From: Rheum nobile
Lineage: Eukaryota; Streptophyta; Magnoliopsida; Caryophyllales; Polygonaceae
Length of the DNA stretch: 64,000 nucleotides
Assembly: GCA_027886185.1 (NCBI GenBank)
Contig: WOAB01000506.1
Coordinates: 4,712,001-4,776,000 of the forward strand
Direction: 5' to 3'
The notes under the pieces are model-generated. The model did not search any database. It worked only from the letters and a program-made list of their open reading frames with translations, and had not been told where the DNA came from. Both the position numbers and the translations under genes were made by a program. Shown piece after piece: positions 46,048 through 58,881 of the stretch (its first letter is position 1; each line of letters opens with the position of its first letter).

Positions 46048-46136
46048 TCTGTACGCCACGACATGGCGTACGCCATATTATGGCGTACAAAATGTCGCGT
46101 GCACAGCAAAAAATCGTCGCGCATATAATATCAGCC
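46048..46136 (-). repeat. MULE right terminal inverted repeat
   Basis: Reverse complement matches the left repeat over about 85 bp with a few substitutions and a short indel near the tip. Confidence 0.8.
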
Positions 46137-46144
46137 TTTTATAA

Positions 46145-47284
46145 TGGCAAAAATGAGTTTGCTGAACAAGAACTCATCCATTTAAGCAAATTAAGTAATA
46201 TATGAGAACAAAAACAACTCATGCAATTTAAAAAAGCAAACATCACTTCTATTATTTAAGGATGGTGGATTTTGTATATATATAGAAGTGGGATCAAGTG
46301 AGAAGTGGCCTTATGGTGCGAAATACAAAGTGATCTCGGCCGTCAATTTTTTTTTTCGGTCAACATTTTTTTTTTCCGTTTTCGTCCCCTGATCATTCTG
46401 GAATAACATATATAGAAGGTTCACAAATAAGCATTAAATGTTCATTTATTTGTACATTCACGTTCACAAATAAGCACTAAATGTTCAAATACATGTGTTT
46501 GAACATGAGCATATTATATGTGAGCTTTACGGCACATAAAATGAACATGTAGTACTTATATGTGAACGTCAATAATTGTTTATTTCAGAATGATCAGAGA
46601 CGAAAAAAAAAATTTGTTGAAAGAAAAAAAAAAGGTTTGCTGTATTTACAGTTATGCCACCGCGTCACTATTTACTCTTTTCCCCTTTTAATCTCAGCCC
46701 TCTATTCCCTTAATCCTAAGGCCCATAATGCTTTTTACTTTTTACTTTAAGAGGCAAATGTATGAGAACTCACACACATATATATATATATATTTGTGTA
46801 TATAATTGAAGGATTCGGTGACATTTAAAACATGTTTCTAATAATATAATACTCAAATTTTTATAAATATATTTTAATTAAGATTATAGTAAATTTGATA
46901 TGGAGTTAGGAATGTGGAAAAAACTACAAATAAAATATGTAATAAACTAGCATAGTACCCATGCCAAGCACAAGATTGGATTTATTAAATGTTTATAGCA
47001 AACTTTATAAATATTAATTTATAAAATAATAAACTTTTTGTGTATACTTTGCCTTGTGGTATTTATAAACTAAATTGTTTATTTTATACAGTGCATTGCA
47101 ATAATAAACTTTTCATATTAGCTTTATACTTCTTTGCTTTGTTATTCTTAAAAACTAATTGTGTTATATGGCTATATGATATAAGTATAGTTCATTATCA
47201 TCTTTAATGAGAATCAAATTAACAACCTAACCTTCAATCTTCATATATTTGTTTCAATCTCAAAACTCTCTCAATAATATACAA
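46145..47284. other. AT-rich flank, no genes
   Basis: Includes short repeated words around ATGTTCA/TGAACAT at 46430-46600 and a TA microsatellite near 46783. Part of it (46627-47465) is absent from unit 3. Confidence 0.6.
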
Positions 47285-47393
47285 AAACAACAACAATCGA
47301 CCCAGTAAAGTCCCATCAACGACAGGGTCTGGGGAGTCCAGATGTACGCACCCATACCCGAAGTAATTCGAGAGGGTGTTTTCTGATAGACCC
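47285..47393 (-). mobile_element. Au-type SINE fragment
   Basis: On the minus strand it reads GGGTCTATCAGAAAACACCC, then GGGTATGGGTGCGTACATC, GGACTCCCCAGACCC and a TTG-repeat tail. This matches the 3' part of the Au SINE family of plants. The 5' tRNA-like promoter half is not present. Confidence 0.6.
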
Positions 47394-49360
47394 AAATCTC
47401 TCAATAATATATTACTCAATAATTAATAGATTAAATATAAATAAATTAGATGGGGATCACTATTCAAGTGAAGTCTATACATAGGCAAAAGGTGTAAGAT
47501 AGATATATAGATTTTTCCGTATCTCTATTTTTTTTTTATGGATCTTCCTTATCTCCATTTGGTATGTTTTAATTTGGAAAACTTTACCCTTGGCTCTTCT
47601 AATCCAAAAGTTAAAAACATTTATTTTTCTCCATGAATTCACAGTATTTTCAAATCTCAATAAAATAAGTATTCTTCAAATTTAAATCTATTAAAAGTAT
47701 CACCAAATCTCTATTGAGCTCGACATCACCACTTTCATATCATTCGATAATGAATCTGTTTAATTATGAAAAATTATAAATATTTGAATCCATTTAGTTA
47801 ACTCTTTTTTCTAATTTTAACAATTATTTTCAATAAAAATTACATGTCTAATGATTAGCTAAATTATATATGAATGTGTAATAAAAGGAGAACGATGATA
47901 GAGGCTAACGATTGGGACTTTACTGGCTGAGACAAAAACCACGGGTTTGTCATAGGTGGCTTTGAGCCTGGAAAGTGGAACAACGACGAATTCAGGCGAA
48001 GAAGCTTCGACGATGAAGATATAATTTTTCATAAATAATCTAGCTTATAATATTATTCATATACAATCTAGTATTTCTATTTTATAATATAAATACGACA
48101 TCACAATTAAAAATATATTGTTATGTCAAAGCCAAAGTAAAATTTTAAATCGACACCATGCTTGCTTGTGTTAGGAAATAATATTTTTTTTTTAAAAAAA
48201 GTGTGAAGTGTAATTTGCTATAAAAATATAAATGTTGTTTTAGTATTTGAATTAAACATAGAAAATAATCATATTTATGTGTATAAAATTATAAATAATA
48301 TATGCTTTTATTTATCAAGACCATTTTTTTAAAAAAAAACGATATTATTTTTTTGTTAAACAAATTTTATTTCAAATATTCATAGCACAAACTTTATCTT
48401 CTTATTGATATTGATTTTGATCATCCGTAGTTAAACAACTAAATCCAGTTGAAAAAAATATAAAAAGTAAACATTAATCAATAATATACTAAACATAAAT
48501 GCATATAAAAAGACTTAGGATTTGCTTAGATGTCGAGACCATAAAATTTATTTAAGAATACAATATGTTTCACAATCAAATGATTTTAAAATAAATAAGT
48601 TAAACATAATAAGTTTGTTAGCATGGATTTGTTTAGATAGAAATATTAATCCTTACCAATCAGACCAAAACAAAAAAATCCTTACCAAAAAAAAAAAGAT
48701 AGAAATATTAATAACAAATCAAATTTCTTAACCATATATGGATTTGTTATACGGTTAGACTTAGAGGCGTAGGATTTAGATGACTGATTTTCCGTAATTG
48801 ATTTGTTTTATTTATATGTTTTTTTATAGCATATATTTCCTATATTTTAGACTTTTTAGTTTTAGTTTTACATATCATCTATATTGTTTTTTTTTATGAC
48901 TTCATGGGTTTAGAAGATAGAATTTTTTAAATTTTAATTTATTTTAAATGGAGATATTGAAGTATTTAATTTTAAAAATAATAAGTAAGAATAGATTATG
49001 GTTCCATATATTGCTTTAGAAAATAGAAAAAATTGGATTTAAATTTATCTTAAGTGGAGATATTGGAATATTTAATATATAATAGTTAAGGATTCACTAC
49101 TATAATATTTTTTGTGGGTTGGATGATGTGGCGGATAAGGTGGCATAACTTAGAGATCGACAAGTTGACGAATTAAACGTGGAGATAATATGTAGGCGAA
49201 TTGAATGTGAGGTCAATACGTAGGATTTAAGCATCTCCTTTAGTATATATAAATAACAATAAATGTAAAAGATGAAAGAATAATTGGCCGAATAAAATTG
49301 TATATGACATAGTTCGACGAATGACACATACAAAATTAATTTGACTTTAAAATTAAAACG
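47394..49360. other. AT-rich stretch without recognised genes
   Basis: Long A/T runs and no supported ORF. It is repeated in unit 3 from about 62650 to the right edge. Confidence 0.6.
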
Positions 49361-49520
49361 TTTATTTGGAAAACGATTCATGATGGACTTCCCACCACGG
49401 AACGTCTCAATTGGCACTATCACTCCGTTTACCCAACTTGTCAACTTTGCCAGACTTCGGATGAGGACATTAATCATCTTTTCTTCACTTGTCCTTTTAC
49501 TCAATTAATGATATCTAACC
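49361..49520 (+). pseudogene. LINE zf-RVT domain fragment
   Basis: The plus-strand frame starting at 49361 reads FIWKTIHDGLPTTERLNWH, then CQLC, then DINHLFFTCPF: the zinc-binding reverse transcriptase domain (zf-RVT) that precedes RNase H in plant non-LTR elements. It is cut off at the solo LTR target site and does not continue beyond it. Confidence 0.75.
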
Positions 49521-50027
49521 TGTGATACCCCGTATTTTTGTAAGGTTATTTTGGGAATTTTGGAATTTTCTCGAGTACCCGTTTAGTACGTCGGATTTAA
49601 TTCAGGTAGCTTGAGACATTCTGTAATGTGCTCTGTATCTGTAATATTTTTTCTCAGTGAAATAAAATACAGACGACGTGCTTCGAATGTTTATACGCGT
49701 TTGCGTACGATAATTTTTATCCCAGGTTAATGTCTTGCTTGTCCAAAAGCTGAATGGGCGGGAAAAGGCAAAAACGGCGACCGCCGTACAGTCACGGCGC
49801 CCGCCGTCGCTGGGCCCGATGTGTTAGGCCGTCGTCTCCTACTCTGGGCTCGCCAGAGCTAGGAACGGCGACCGCCGTAATTACGGCGCCCGCCGTAGGC
49901 AAAGTTGCGGCGCCCGCCGTGATTACCCAGAGGTCTTTAACCGATGGTCGCCGGCGAGCTCTGGCCGCGCCGATCTAGCCCTGCTCGGCCTCGTCTAGGG
50001 TGATGCTGATGTTCCCATTGCTTTGGC

Positions 50028-50034
50028 TATAAAA
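50028..50034 (+). promoter_or_regulatory. TATA box in the solo LTR
   Basis: GGCTATAAAAGGAG; could act as a promoter firing rightward into the Helitron-like copy 2. Confidence 0.65.
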
Positions 50035-50456
50035 GGAGGTGTTGGGGGAAGGGTTTTGAGCCATCCCAGCACCGAATCTCTGTCAAAATTTCCTCTCGCC
50101 GGAGTTTGTGCCTCTCGCCGGATTTCTGGAGCGATCGCCGGTGGCCTTTGGTGTTGTTCCAGTAGCCCTTCGAGAAGCTTTTGGTTGCCTTTGGAGGTCA
50201 GAACCCAAAACAAGTCGAAGGAGGCCGAGTCGCTCGTGTTTTGGGTGAGTTTTCTCGCCGCTTCTGTCGTCTGAATTCTTCACGGCGACCACCGCGTTCT
50301 TCACGGCGACTGCCGTGATGAACTGCGGCGACCGCCGCCAAGAACGGCGATCGCCGCCAAGAACAGCGACCGCCGCCAGTGCCCAGAATGCCTTCGTGGC
50401 TTTGGCTTGGTTGGTTGTCGTCGTGGCGTCTTTCCTTTCGTTATCTTCCACTGTTT

Positions 50457-50488
50457 TTAGATTCGTACTGTGGTTATGTCGGATCTAA
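50457..50488 (+). other. Conserved LTR stem-loop
   Basis: TTAGATTCG pairs with CGGATCTAA; the one changed base still allows a G-U pair. Confidence 0.5.
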
Positions 50489-53118
50489 CTTAGGGTTCCT
50501 TTTATGGGTCGACTAGAAGGTCATTGTGCTGTCGGAGCTATACTCGTGTCGAGCCCGGAATCTCGTCGTTGTCGTTAGGCTTGTTTCTATTCTGCGGATT
50601 AAGGCAAGTGGCGGTTCGCTCTTGCTCATTCGTTCCATATTTACATTAATTATCAGTAGTTTATCTGAGTAATTAATTTGGAATGAATACTCTGTTTGTC
50701 TGGAAATGGTTTTGGTAAACTGTTTTGGAAAACAAAATATTGATATTATAATAGGTTGTATATCTGTTAGAACAGCGCTATTATCTGTGATCGCCTTTCG
50801 GGCCTTTATGTGGATTTATCCTGTAACTGTTATTGTGTTGTAACTGTTTAGTTAGCACTGTTAGATAGGAACGTTACTCGGACTCGGTCCAGTCGTTTAT
50901 TTATAATCTGGTATCGGGGTGGCTCGTCTCCATCTGGTACTATTCTAAGATCATGATCGGTCTCTTTCACAAGTGTGTAGAGGCAGGACACTTAGCTGGT
51001 GTCACAAACCTTCCGGTGTACGTCACTCTCGACAAAACGTATACTAAGATGTGTCGTCCCAATGATGGGGTACACATGTAAAAGTCTAATAACGTGATGT
51101 GTGTTTTTGAAACATAAATCAAATAAGTGCTACTCGACGCACATAATTAATAAACCTTGAGCGAGTAGTGCAGCTAAGTTATAGTGCAGCTAGGAAAACT
51201 CGTATCGACTTTGATCATAGTACGTTCTCTTTCCAATCTGGATTCGCTGTATCCGATGAGGTTGGTCGTGAACCGAAGCATCTCAGTCAACTTTTAAATC
51301 ATTATTGTATGATGCTGTAAACATTCCAGATTTATCATATTTCCTTAAAGACTCAATCTCTTGGAGTCTCTTTTCGAGTCGATTTCTGTGAAGATTCAGT
51401 CTTCCAGAATCTTCTCTTGTGCATACCTCTTGTCTATTCCAGTAGGAGTATGATGGTTGACTATCGTCATCGATTATTATTCGAGAAGCGATGAGTCTAA
51501 CCTAATACGACTGCTTCGAACCATTCTGCTTTATACCCTTGCTAGTCTATTCAAGTAGACTAACCCACGGACTTTGTCATCCGTTCGATTCGGCACATCA
51601 GATCGAAAGTAGCTCAGAAGAATAGAAGGACTATGGAGTCGACGATGGTTTTTGAACGTTTTAATTATTTCTTTAATCAGGTTGAGATCTTTTGGACAAT
51701 GACTTTGGTTGTAATGTGTTTTATAAGACTTCCGCTGTATTTGGTTTAAACTCTATGTTAGCCTATTCGGGATTGGGTTGTGATCCCGTAACTCATGTTT
51801 CCTTGACAAAGTTATGTTTTGGAATTGAATGCTTTGATCATTATGTATCATTTGTATTTCATAAATTGTATTTAAACGGTAAAGCCTTGGGTGATCTCGG
51901 TAAGGAACACTAGGGTCACTGGCGGTAATACCTTTCCAAAAGGGTTAAGTTTTGGGGGTGTTACATAACCTTGAATTAAAACTTCAATCAACTTTTTCCC
52001 TACAAGCAAGCTCAGACTTTCACTACAACTAGAAATCAGAGCCCGTGCTTCGCACGGGCCGCTTATGTGACGTTATAGAAATGAACTCGTAATATATGGA
52101 TCATTGTTATGTTTTTTGTATTAGACATATATTATTTTATGTTTGTTTAAATGTAACTTTGGTAGGTATGAAATGGTGTGATTATACTTATGAATCGGTT
52201 TTTGTTGAAGTTTTTTGTTTAGAAGTATACTAATAATTTTGAAATAAAGTGGTTTTTTTTGGTAGGGATATGTTGATATTTTTATGAAAGGTTTTGTTTG
52301 TATTTTAGAAATATATATGTATGTAATCAATAATTTGCATTGTTGTACATTAAAAGTGTTCTTTCAACACCATTCAAATGTAATTTTTCAAAAAAATCAT
52401 TTTGAAAGTAGAGTTGAGTAAAATCAATTTCGGATTATTTATCAATTGGATAGATTTGGTTTAGCTTAGATAAGGCTCATTTATCAATTGGATAGAATTG
52501 TGCACGGGTAAATTTGCAAAACCTATTTAACGGTTAAAGTATTATTTTTATACACCTTTCCTCATTTTATTTTATTCTATTTTCATTTTTAATTTACCTT
52601 TTGGTTACATTTTATCTACTGCCTCTGAATCTTATTTATTCTCAAATTTACCTAGGATTTTAGCCTTTTAGGAGATCAAGTAAACTTTGTTCCAATTGTA
52701 GGAACCATGAAGATTGACTTCTCAGCTGATTGTACGGAATTCTCTCCTTCTGCATAAGCTGCAAATGAATTTCTTTTATATTCTATATTTACTACAAATG
52801 ATAAAATTAAGATTTTAAAATAAGAAAAATGCATAGTCAGAGAATATACGTTTTAACTGTAAAGATATCCATTACTCTTAATGGTAAATTGCAATTAAGC
52901 AAAAAGAAATAAAGCTCCTAAAGTAGAGATTATCTCATGTGATTACCTGCATTAGTAGGGGGTTGGGCATATTATGTCATGTATTACAAACTTATTTTGT
53001 ATATTGTGACACTACATATATACAAAATGGCCCGTGCGAAACACGTACTTCGATTTCTAGTACTATTAATAGTTTACAAACCCTAAACATATGTTATAAA
53101 TATCTCTTCAATTATATT

Positions 53119-53908
53119 TATGGAGAAATTTCTATATTCAGTTGAGGAAGATCTCCTTGATTTGAGTCATCCATCTTTTTGCTCCTGCACATCTGAAAGG
53201 GAAGAAAGCGGAAGAGGGGTACGTCAATCCAAAATCAGATCCAGAAATCCAAAAATATGATCCAATTATATCAAAATTGGAGCCTAAAATCGATCAATGG
53301 TTAATAATTTATGATCGTTGATATTGTGCACCTGAATATGGCTCTTCACATGAGATATGCTTAACCCTTTGACATTCATTAGCTAAAGAACCAATTTAGG
53401 TGTTGCTCCTGCATAAGTAAAATAGGCAAATAACAAACAAAGAAACCCAAAAATTAACAACTAAGTAACTTAATCAACTATAGACAAATAAACTTTGTTC
53501 TAGAATATATATATATTTTACAATTGGCATCTAGCTAGGTGTAGCATAGCTAATGAAGTAGGTCAAGTTATGTAAGAGAAAAAGGGTAAAATTGATTAAG
53601 AGCAAAAGCTGTAATAATTAATATTGATGGAATCAAAAGACTCAACTATCTTGGCCTCCTAGTCTTTCGACGGCGTGAATGAAGCAAAGGTGGAGATCAT
53701 GAGTCCAATGAAGCCTCGACATCTTGGAGCGGTTGTACTGCATAACGGATCCGGATTCTCCATTAAAATTCAAGCTTCTCATTAACTTGAAGAGTCTCTG
53801 CTTCTCTTTAGCAGATTGTGCTCCATACCCCTTCACAAGAAACCCAAATAGATACATAGATAAATACTTCAATTCTTTACACTTAAATTCAATTATCATA
53901 AATAGCAA
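53119..53908 (-). pseudogene. GARP-Myb exon fragments, copy 2
   Basis: The same two pieces as copy 1: SRLHWTHDLHLCFIHAVERLGGQD ends at about 53647 and MCRSKKMDDSNQGD starts at 53192. The Gln codon that is a stop in copy 1 is intact here. The recognition-helix exon is again missing. Confidence 0.7.
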
Positions 53909-54075
53909 ATCACAAACTTAATCGTTTGTTTAATGTGCTGACAAAAAACATACCACTAAAATCATGCATCCAAAGGAAGATACGAAACCATGTCTATAAA
54001 CACAAATGGTAAATTGCAATGAATCAAAAAGAAATAAAGCTCCTAAAGCAGAAATAAACCATGATGTTGCCGTTG

Positions 54076-56325
54076 CTATGTACGATGGCGGTGCGCCTCA
54101 TGCACAGTTAATGAATTGTCAGATACAGTAACTATGTCATCCTCTTTCCAAGTATGCTCCTTCTTATTTAAAGATCTTTTACGCACCTAAAATAAACATA
54201 AAAAGGCTGTATAATGTAGTTGCAATGTGGAATATATAAAATGCACCTTACCAAGAAAAGAGAGACATAAATCTTTTGCCCATATGAATAACAATTTATG
54301 CATGCGGACCCAAACCCAAAAAAAACCATGTAAGATAAAAAGGTTCCCCTTTGAATCCATATCACACTTCAAAATTTCATGAGAAAATTCACAATTGACC
54401 TTATACTACCACATGCAGGCAGCAATCATCACTTCACTAAAGCAAAAAGAATCAAATAGAAGGTGAAAAAAGTTGCAATACTTACCACAACTTTAATCTT
54501 AGCCACATTACTTTCCTTAGGAATGCTCACATTCTCACCTAGAAGATTCTAAGCACTATATGATAGGGCCATAGTTATAACAACAAAACTAAAAAGAGGG
54601 GAAACAGAAAATTCTAACCTGCAACAGTTCTTTGTAGAGATCTGCAGTAAGAAATCCACCAATGAAAAACCTTTGAGTGCAAAGAAATTGAAATACAGGT
54701 AATACAGCTTCATTCATTTTCAGGTTCGGTGATTTAGCATTCTTAACCATTAAATCTCCATGTTTAACTTCTACAGGAGCCACTTGCATTATTTGCTTGT
54801 CAAATGTTGGGTGATTCCCCTGAAAGACTATAAGTAAGGCAAGGCCCCAAATGAAATGAAAATCCTCCAGGTCCTGCGCAACCATACGGTATCCAAAAAT
54901 AAAGTCCTTCTCCAATGTCTTTTCCTCAGTTCTATCAGAAGATTTACTGACAACATTCACAGAAAATGCATCTAGTACAAGAGCTTGTAAAATCACAGGC
55001 TATGCTTCTTCCAAGCATGTTTTCAACTTTTCATAAACCATGGGTGACTGTATTTCATCAAGGAATGGCTTCCACTGTAATGACATGGAAACATATGGAA
55101 AATGGTCAAAAGCTTATTCTAGATTTTCAAAGCATCAAGATTATAAAAAAAATCATTCAAAAAACAATTATAAGAAGACGCTTACATTTTCCCTGGAATG
55201 AAGCTTAAAGCAAATATGACAATGATCTTTCAAGGTCCACACCCAGAGTTTTCCTAACAGGCTTGAGCTTTTTGAAAACAACGGTAGCAGCGCCATAGAC
55301 TCCTCAGATATTTCAGAAGGATGTCTTCCCAAAAATGTATATGTATGACACTTCAAAGTTGCATGTGCAGCAAGCAACCTTACTTTTATCTAGAGGAAGA
55401 TGACAACTCATAAATTATCCTAGAAACATGGTGATAAAGAATGGAAAGAAAGAAAGAAACATATAGTGGAATGAAATAGGAGAACTAAAAATAGGAACCA
55501 TACCTTGCAGGACACCCATTCAGCAAAGGAGGGATAATAGAGTTCCTTGAAATCATCAAGTGGCCTTGAGATCAAAGAAAATATTCGCCTGGCTGCACCT
55601 TGATCCCCGCGAATAATTCCGCTGGTTAGTATCTGAAACAAATCATGCATTAATTTTCATGTTGTACTATTTTTTCACTGCAAGGCATAAACAGAAAGGC
55701 ATGCAGTGGAAGTGTGAACCTTGATAGCCAACTGTAAGCCTGCCTCAAGAAGGATAGGGCCAGCAGATGCGTCCAGAGCAGACCGAAGGGCAGACAATAA
55801 TTGGGCCTAAATTTCACGCTCCAAGAAATGAAGCACTGTTGTGAATAATTATATAACTCATGGAAGATATGTACAATGGGAGAAATTTGGTGAGTTTTGA
55901 CAATAATTGGCTCCAAATCTCAATTGGGTTTTCAGATTTCAAATTCTGCTCCCAGCTCCTTACTCATAATGAATCTCTTGAGGGCTAACAGTTTATTAAT
56001 TTCCACAAAACAGAAAAATCTCACTGTTATGAATGAATTCGGGGAAAATACATTTAATCAAACAAATGTACAAAAAAAAGAGAACATAACAGAAGAGCCA
56101 GTAGTAATCAAGTCAATCAGATTGCAAACATTCCTATAAGTCAGAAATTGTAGATGATTCAATCAAGCTAGTAGACAATGAAGAACGCTTTTGATACAAA
56201 AAATGACAAGATATAATTTCAATTACAAGAAATTTATTTGGGGGAAATTGAGTGTTGCAAGAAAATTTTACCTCGACAGTCCAGATGTAGAAATCAAGAG
56301 GCTCAGGCGAGCGTTTTTCGCTCAT
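54076..56325 (-). pseudogene. Chimeric SWEETIE/kinesin-13 gene, copy 2, broken
   Basis: All seven exons of the copy 1 model are present in the same order (first Met at 56325, reading MSEKRSPEPLDF; last stop at 54076-54078). A TAG at 55000-55002 replaces a Trp in the fifth exon (LEEA-stop-PVILQAL). Other changes include VRKRP to VRKRS in the kinesin part. The exon 5 donor (CAG|GTTAG) is closer to consensus than in copy 1. Confidence 0.65.
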
Positions 56326-58199
56326 CTCCGAAAATCTACTACGCCAAAACAAAATACCCTACAAATTCCATCACCGACGTCAGTAAAATCGCATTGATCA
56401 AACAACCAAGAGAATAATAATAATCAAAGTTCAGAAACCATAAAGAAACACATAGAAGAAAAAGAAACCCTGGAGAAATTATAAGTGCAAGTTAGCAGCT
56501 GATCGAGCAAATACCCTGAAAAAATGGACGAAAACCTAGACTTGATTCATGTGACTGTAAATACACCTAGAAGAGAGCGTGTTAGGTGTTTACTGATTTT
56601 CAGTGTTGAGAATCTCTGACTTCTTGTCTGGAAATGGAAAGTATCCGAGCAAGGTGGGCGATTTATCCACAAGTTCCCGCCGACTTCTTCCACGTCAGTC
56701 GTTAATTTATGACCCCGAACTCCCCAGAAATCCATGGAATCTGGCACAAATATACGCAAAATGCCCGAAGCAAAAATTTATGCAAACTGGGTTAAAGAAG
56801 AGAAACTGTTCTAAGGCAGTGGTTTCAGATCGTGGGGAAGAGAAACTGTTCTTGGAGTAGGCTTGTTGTTTCAGATCGTGGGGAAGAAAAAATATTCTAA
56901 ATCAGAAATCTCTAAAACAACATTCTGATTTACGGGAACGACGGTGGTATTTATAGTGGCTCCCCTGCAATTGCACAACAAACTTTCATAGCAAATATGT
57001 CAATATGGTTCAAGTGTCACCAACGTGCTTTTGTGGCATGTAATGTCCTTGTTCAGTTCATCTTGATTCTGGTGCAGTTGGTTGACAGCTTCTATTTGCC
57101 TTCCTTCCTCCTCACATTGTGGATGCATCTTATCATAAACACCAATATAAGGATCCATATATGTTTTCTGTTCTTATAATAGACAATATAAGGCATTTTG
57201 AAATTGCACAATAAATGTCAATTAAGTTAAATGTATTTCATTGTCACATACAAGTGATTGATTTAGATAAGACTTTCTCCAAGCAAGTTCATTAAGTGGG
57301 CAATAGCTAAATGTAGAGCAATAACACAACAACAAAAACCCAACGAGACAGCAACACAACAACTCAGCATCAACACATCAACAGAGAGCAGAAAGCAGCA
57401 ACATATTAGCATAGGGAGCCACAAAATCAGCACAACAGCAAGCACAAAACAACGACAAAAAATCATAGTAGCAGCAAGAACAAAACAACATCGCTCATTT
57501 CAGCAATCATCATAAAACAGACAATTGAGCGAAGTACAATAGTTAAGAAAATCAAGCAGGAGATCCTTAGGACAGAAGCAAGAAAAGGAGAAAATGAAGG
57601 ATTCCCGTACCGGTTATTTATTGCTTCAAGTAGAGGGCAAGACTACTTATTTAGTGTACTCAGGAACTAATTTAGTGTACAGTAAATCTAGGAGAGCATA
57701 CTGTAAACATAAAAGTTAATAAATTCCAATATACATCCGGACTAAAAACATTGTACAATGGGAGTTAAAGTACATGCTAGACTACTTATTTTCTAGACTG
57801 CTTCAGTTAGATACTGAGATGATTATTGATCTCTTCAATTATATAAGACTAACACGATCAGGGATATGGTGATGTCAAAGAAGAAGAAAGCATAAAACCC
57901 AAAGTCCGTTCAATTAGAAAACATCTGCTCTAAGTAATCGTCCACCCCTTTTTCCACCAAAGAGTCAAATCCATATTAATCAGTACAAAGGCTCAAATCC
58001 TGCAAAAAAGAGCCATTTGAGCCTTCGAATCGCTCTCCCCAACCCTAATTTTTAAGGACTGGATAGCTCCTATTTTTGCTTTCCAAAAACCTATCACCGA
58101 TTGGCATAATAAATTCCGCTTCTACCATGAGCCAAATTAAGTAAATCAAGTAGCAATGCTCAACAAGAATTCCGGTCAAAGGTTGATATTGCAGCAAAA

Positions 58200-58686
58200 A
58201 ATCTCCAGCAAAAGCATACCTTGACTAACCGTGTGCAACGACGGCAACCCAACCGGAATCCCTTCACCGAAAAGCATTGGACCATTTCGCCTCTCTTCCG
58301 CCACTCCTTCGCCGTCATAAACATCGCGGTAATTCAAGTTTCGCAATAGTCGAGCATGTTTAGCCCTTCGCCTCTCTTCCGCCAGTTGATTGTGCAGTTT
58401 AAAGGGGGAAGCAATAACATTAATGCTGGTGTTGCAGCAAAAAATCTCCAGCAAAAGCATACCTTGACTAACCGTGTGCAGCGGCGGCAACTCAACCGGA
58501 ATCCTTTCACCGGAAAGCATTGGACCATTTCGCCTCTCTTCCGCCACTCCTTCGCTGCCATAAACATCGCGGTAATTCAAGTTTCGCAATAGTCGAGCAT
58601 GTTTAGCCCTTCGCCTCTCTTCCGCCAGTTGATTGTGCAGTTTAGAGGGGGAAGCAATAACATTAATGCTGGGGTAGGTGAAAGGT
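58200..58686 (-). repeat. 243-bp tandem duplication of a captured exon, copy 2
   Basis: Same as 35364-35850, so the 243-bp duplication predates the triplication. Confidence 0.65.
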
Positions 58687-58881
58687 CAGCCTCTTCATCA
58701 TCTCCACATAAATGTAGTAATTCTCGTAACTGTAGTATTTCAGGATTCGTCTCTTCCTTTATTGGGCCGTTTCAACATTTGGGTGTCTCTTCGTCGTCTC
58801 TTCCTTTATTGGGCCGTTTCAACATATGGGCCTTGTAAGAATACCACATAAAGCCTTCAAGCCCGTTTTAGCATATAGCTA

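Larger units (their letters stand above)
39329..46136. mobile_element. MULE (MuDR-like) element with transposase-OTU and PMD relic
   Basis: Terminal inverted repeats of about 90 bp lie at 39329-39418 and 46048-46136 (shared TATGCGCGACG, GCGACATTTTGTACGCC). TTTTATAA flanks both sides (39321-39328, 46137-46144), an 8-bp or imperfect 9-bp duplication. The empty site is visible in unit 1 near 28890 and in unit 3 near 62150. It carries a plus-strand PMD-like relic, two tandem arrays and a minus-strand transposase gene. Confidence 0.9.
49521..51965 (+). mobile_element. Solo gypsy LTR (2445 bp)
   Basis: TGTGATACCCCG to GGGGTGTTACA, flanked by a perfect TAACC duplication (49516-49520, 51966-51970). 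It has the same palindromes, TATA box (50028) and stem-loop (50457-50488) as the gag-only element's LTRs but is more diverged and shorter. It marks unequal recombination between LTRs of a former full element. Confidence 0.95.
36046..58881. repeat. Triplicated unit, copy 2 (with MULE and solo LTR inserted)
   Basis: Collinear with copy 1 except for a MULE at 39329-46136, a ~3-kb segment at about 46365-49515 and a solo gypsy LTR at 49521-51965. Numerous substitutions and small indels separate it from copy 1, for example an extra ~60 bp near 37630-37695. Confidence 0.92.
52029..58881 (-). mobile_element. Gene-capturing Helitron-like element, copy 2
   Basis: Collinear with 29185-36045. The 3' terminus is intact: CTAG at 52029-52032, eight bases, then a perfect stem of GCCCGTGC with GCACGGGC (52041-52059). 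The solo LTR lies just outside it. Substitutions and small indels are spread throughout. Confidence 0.6.
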
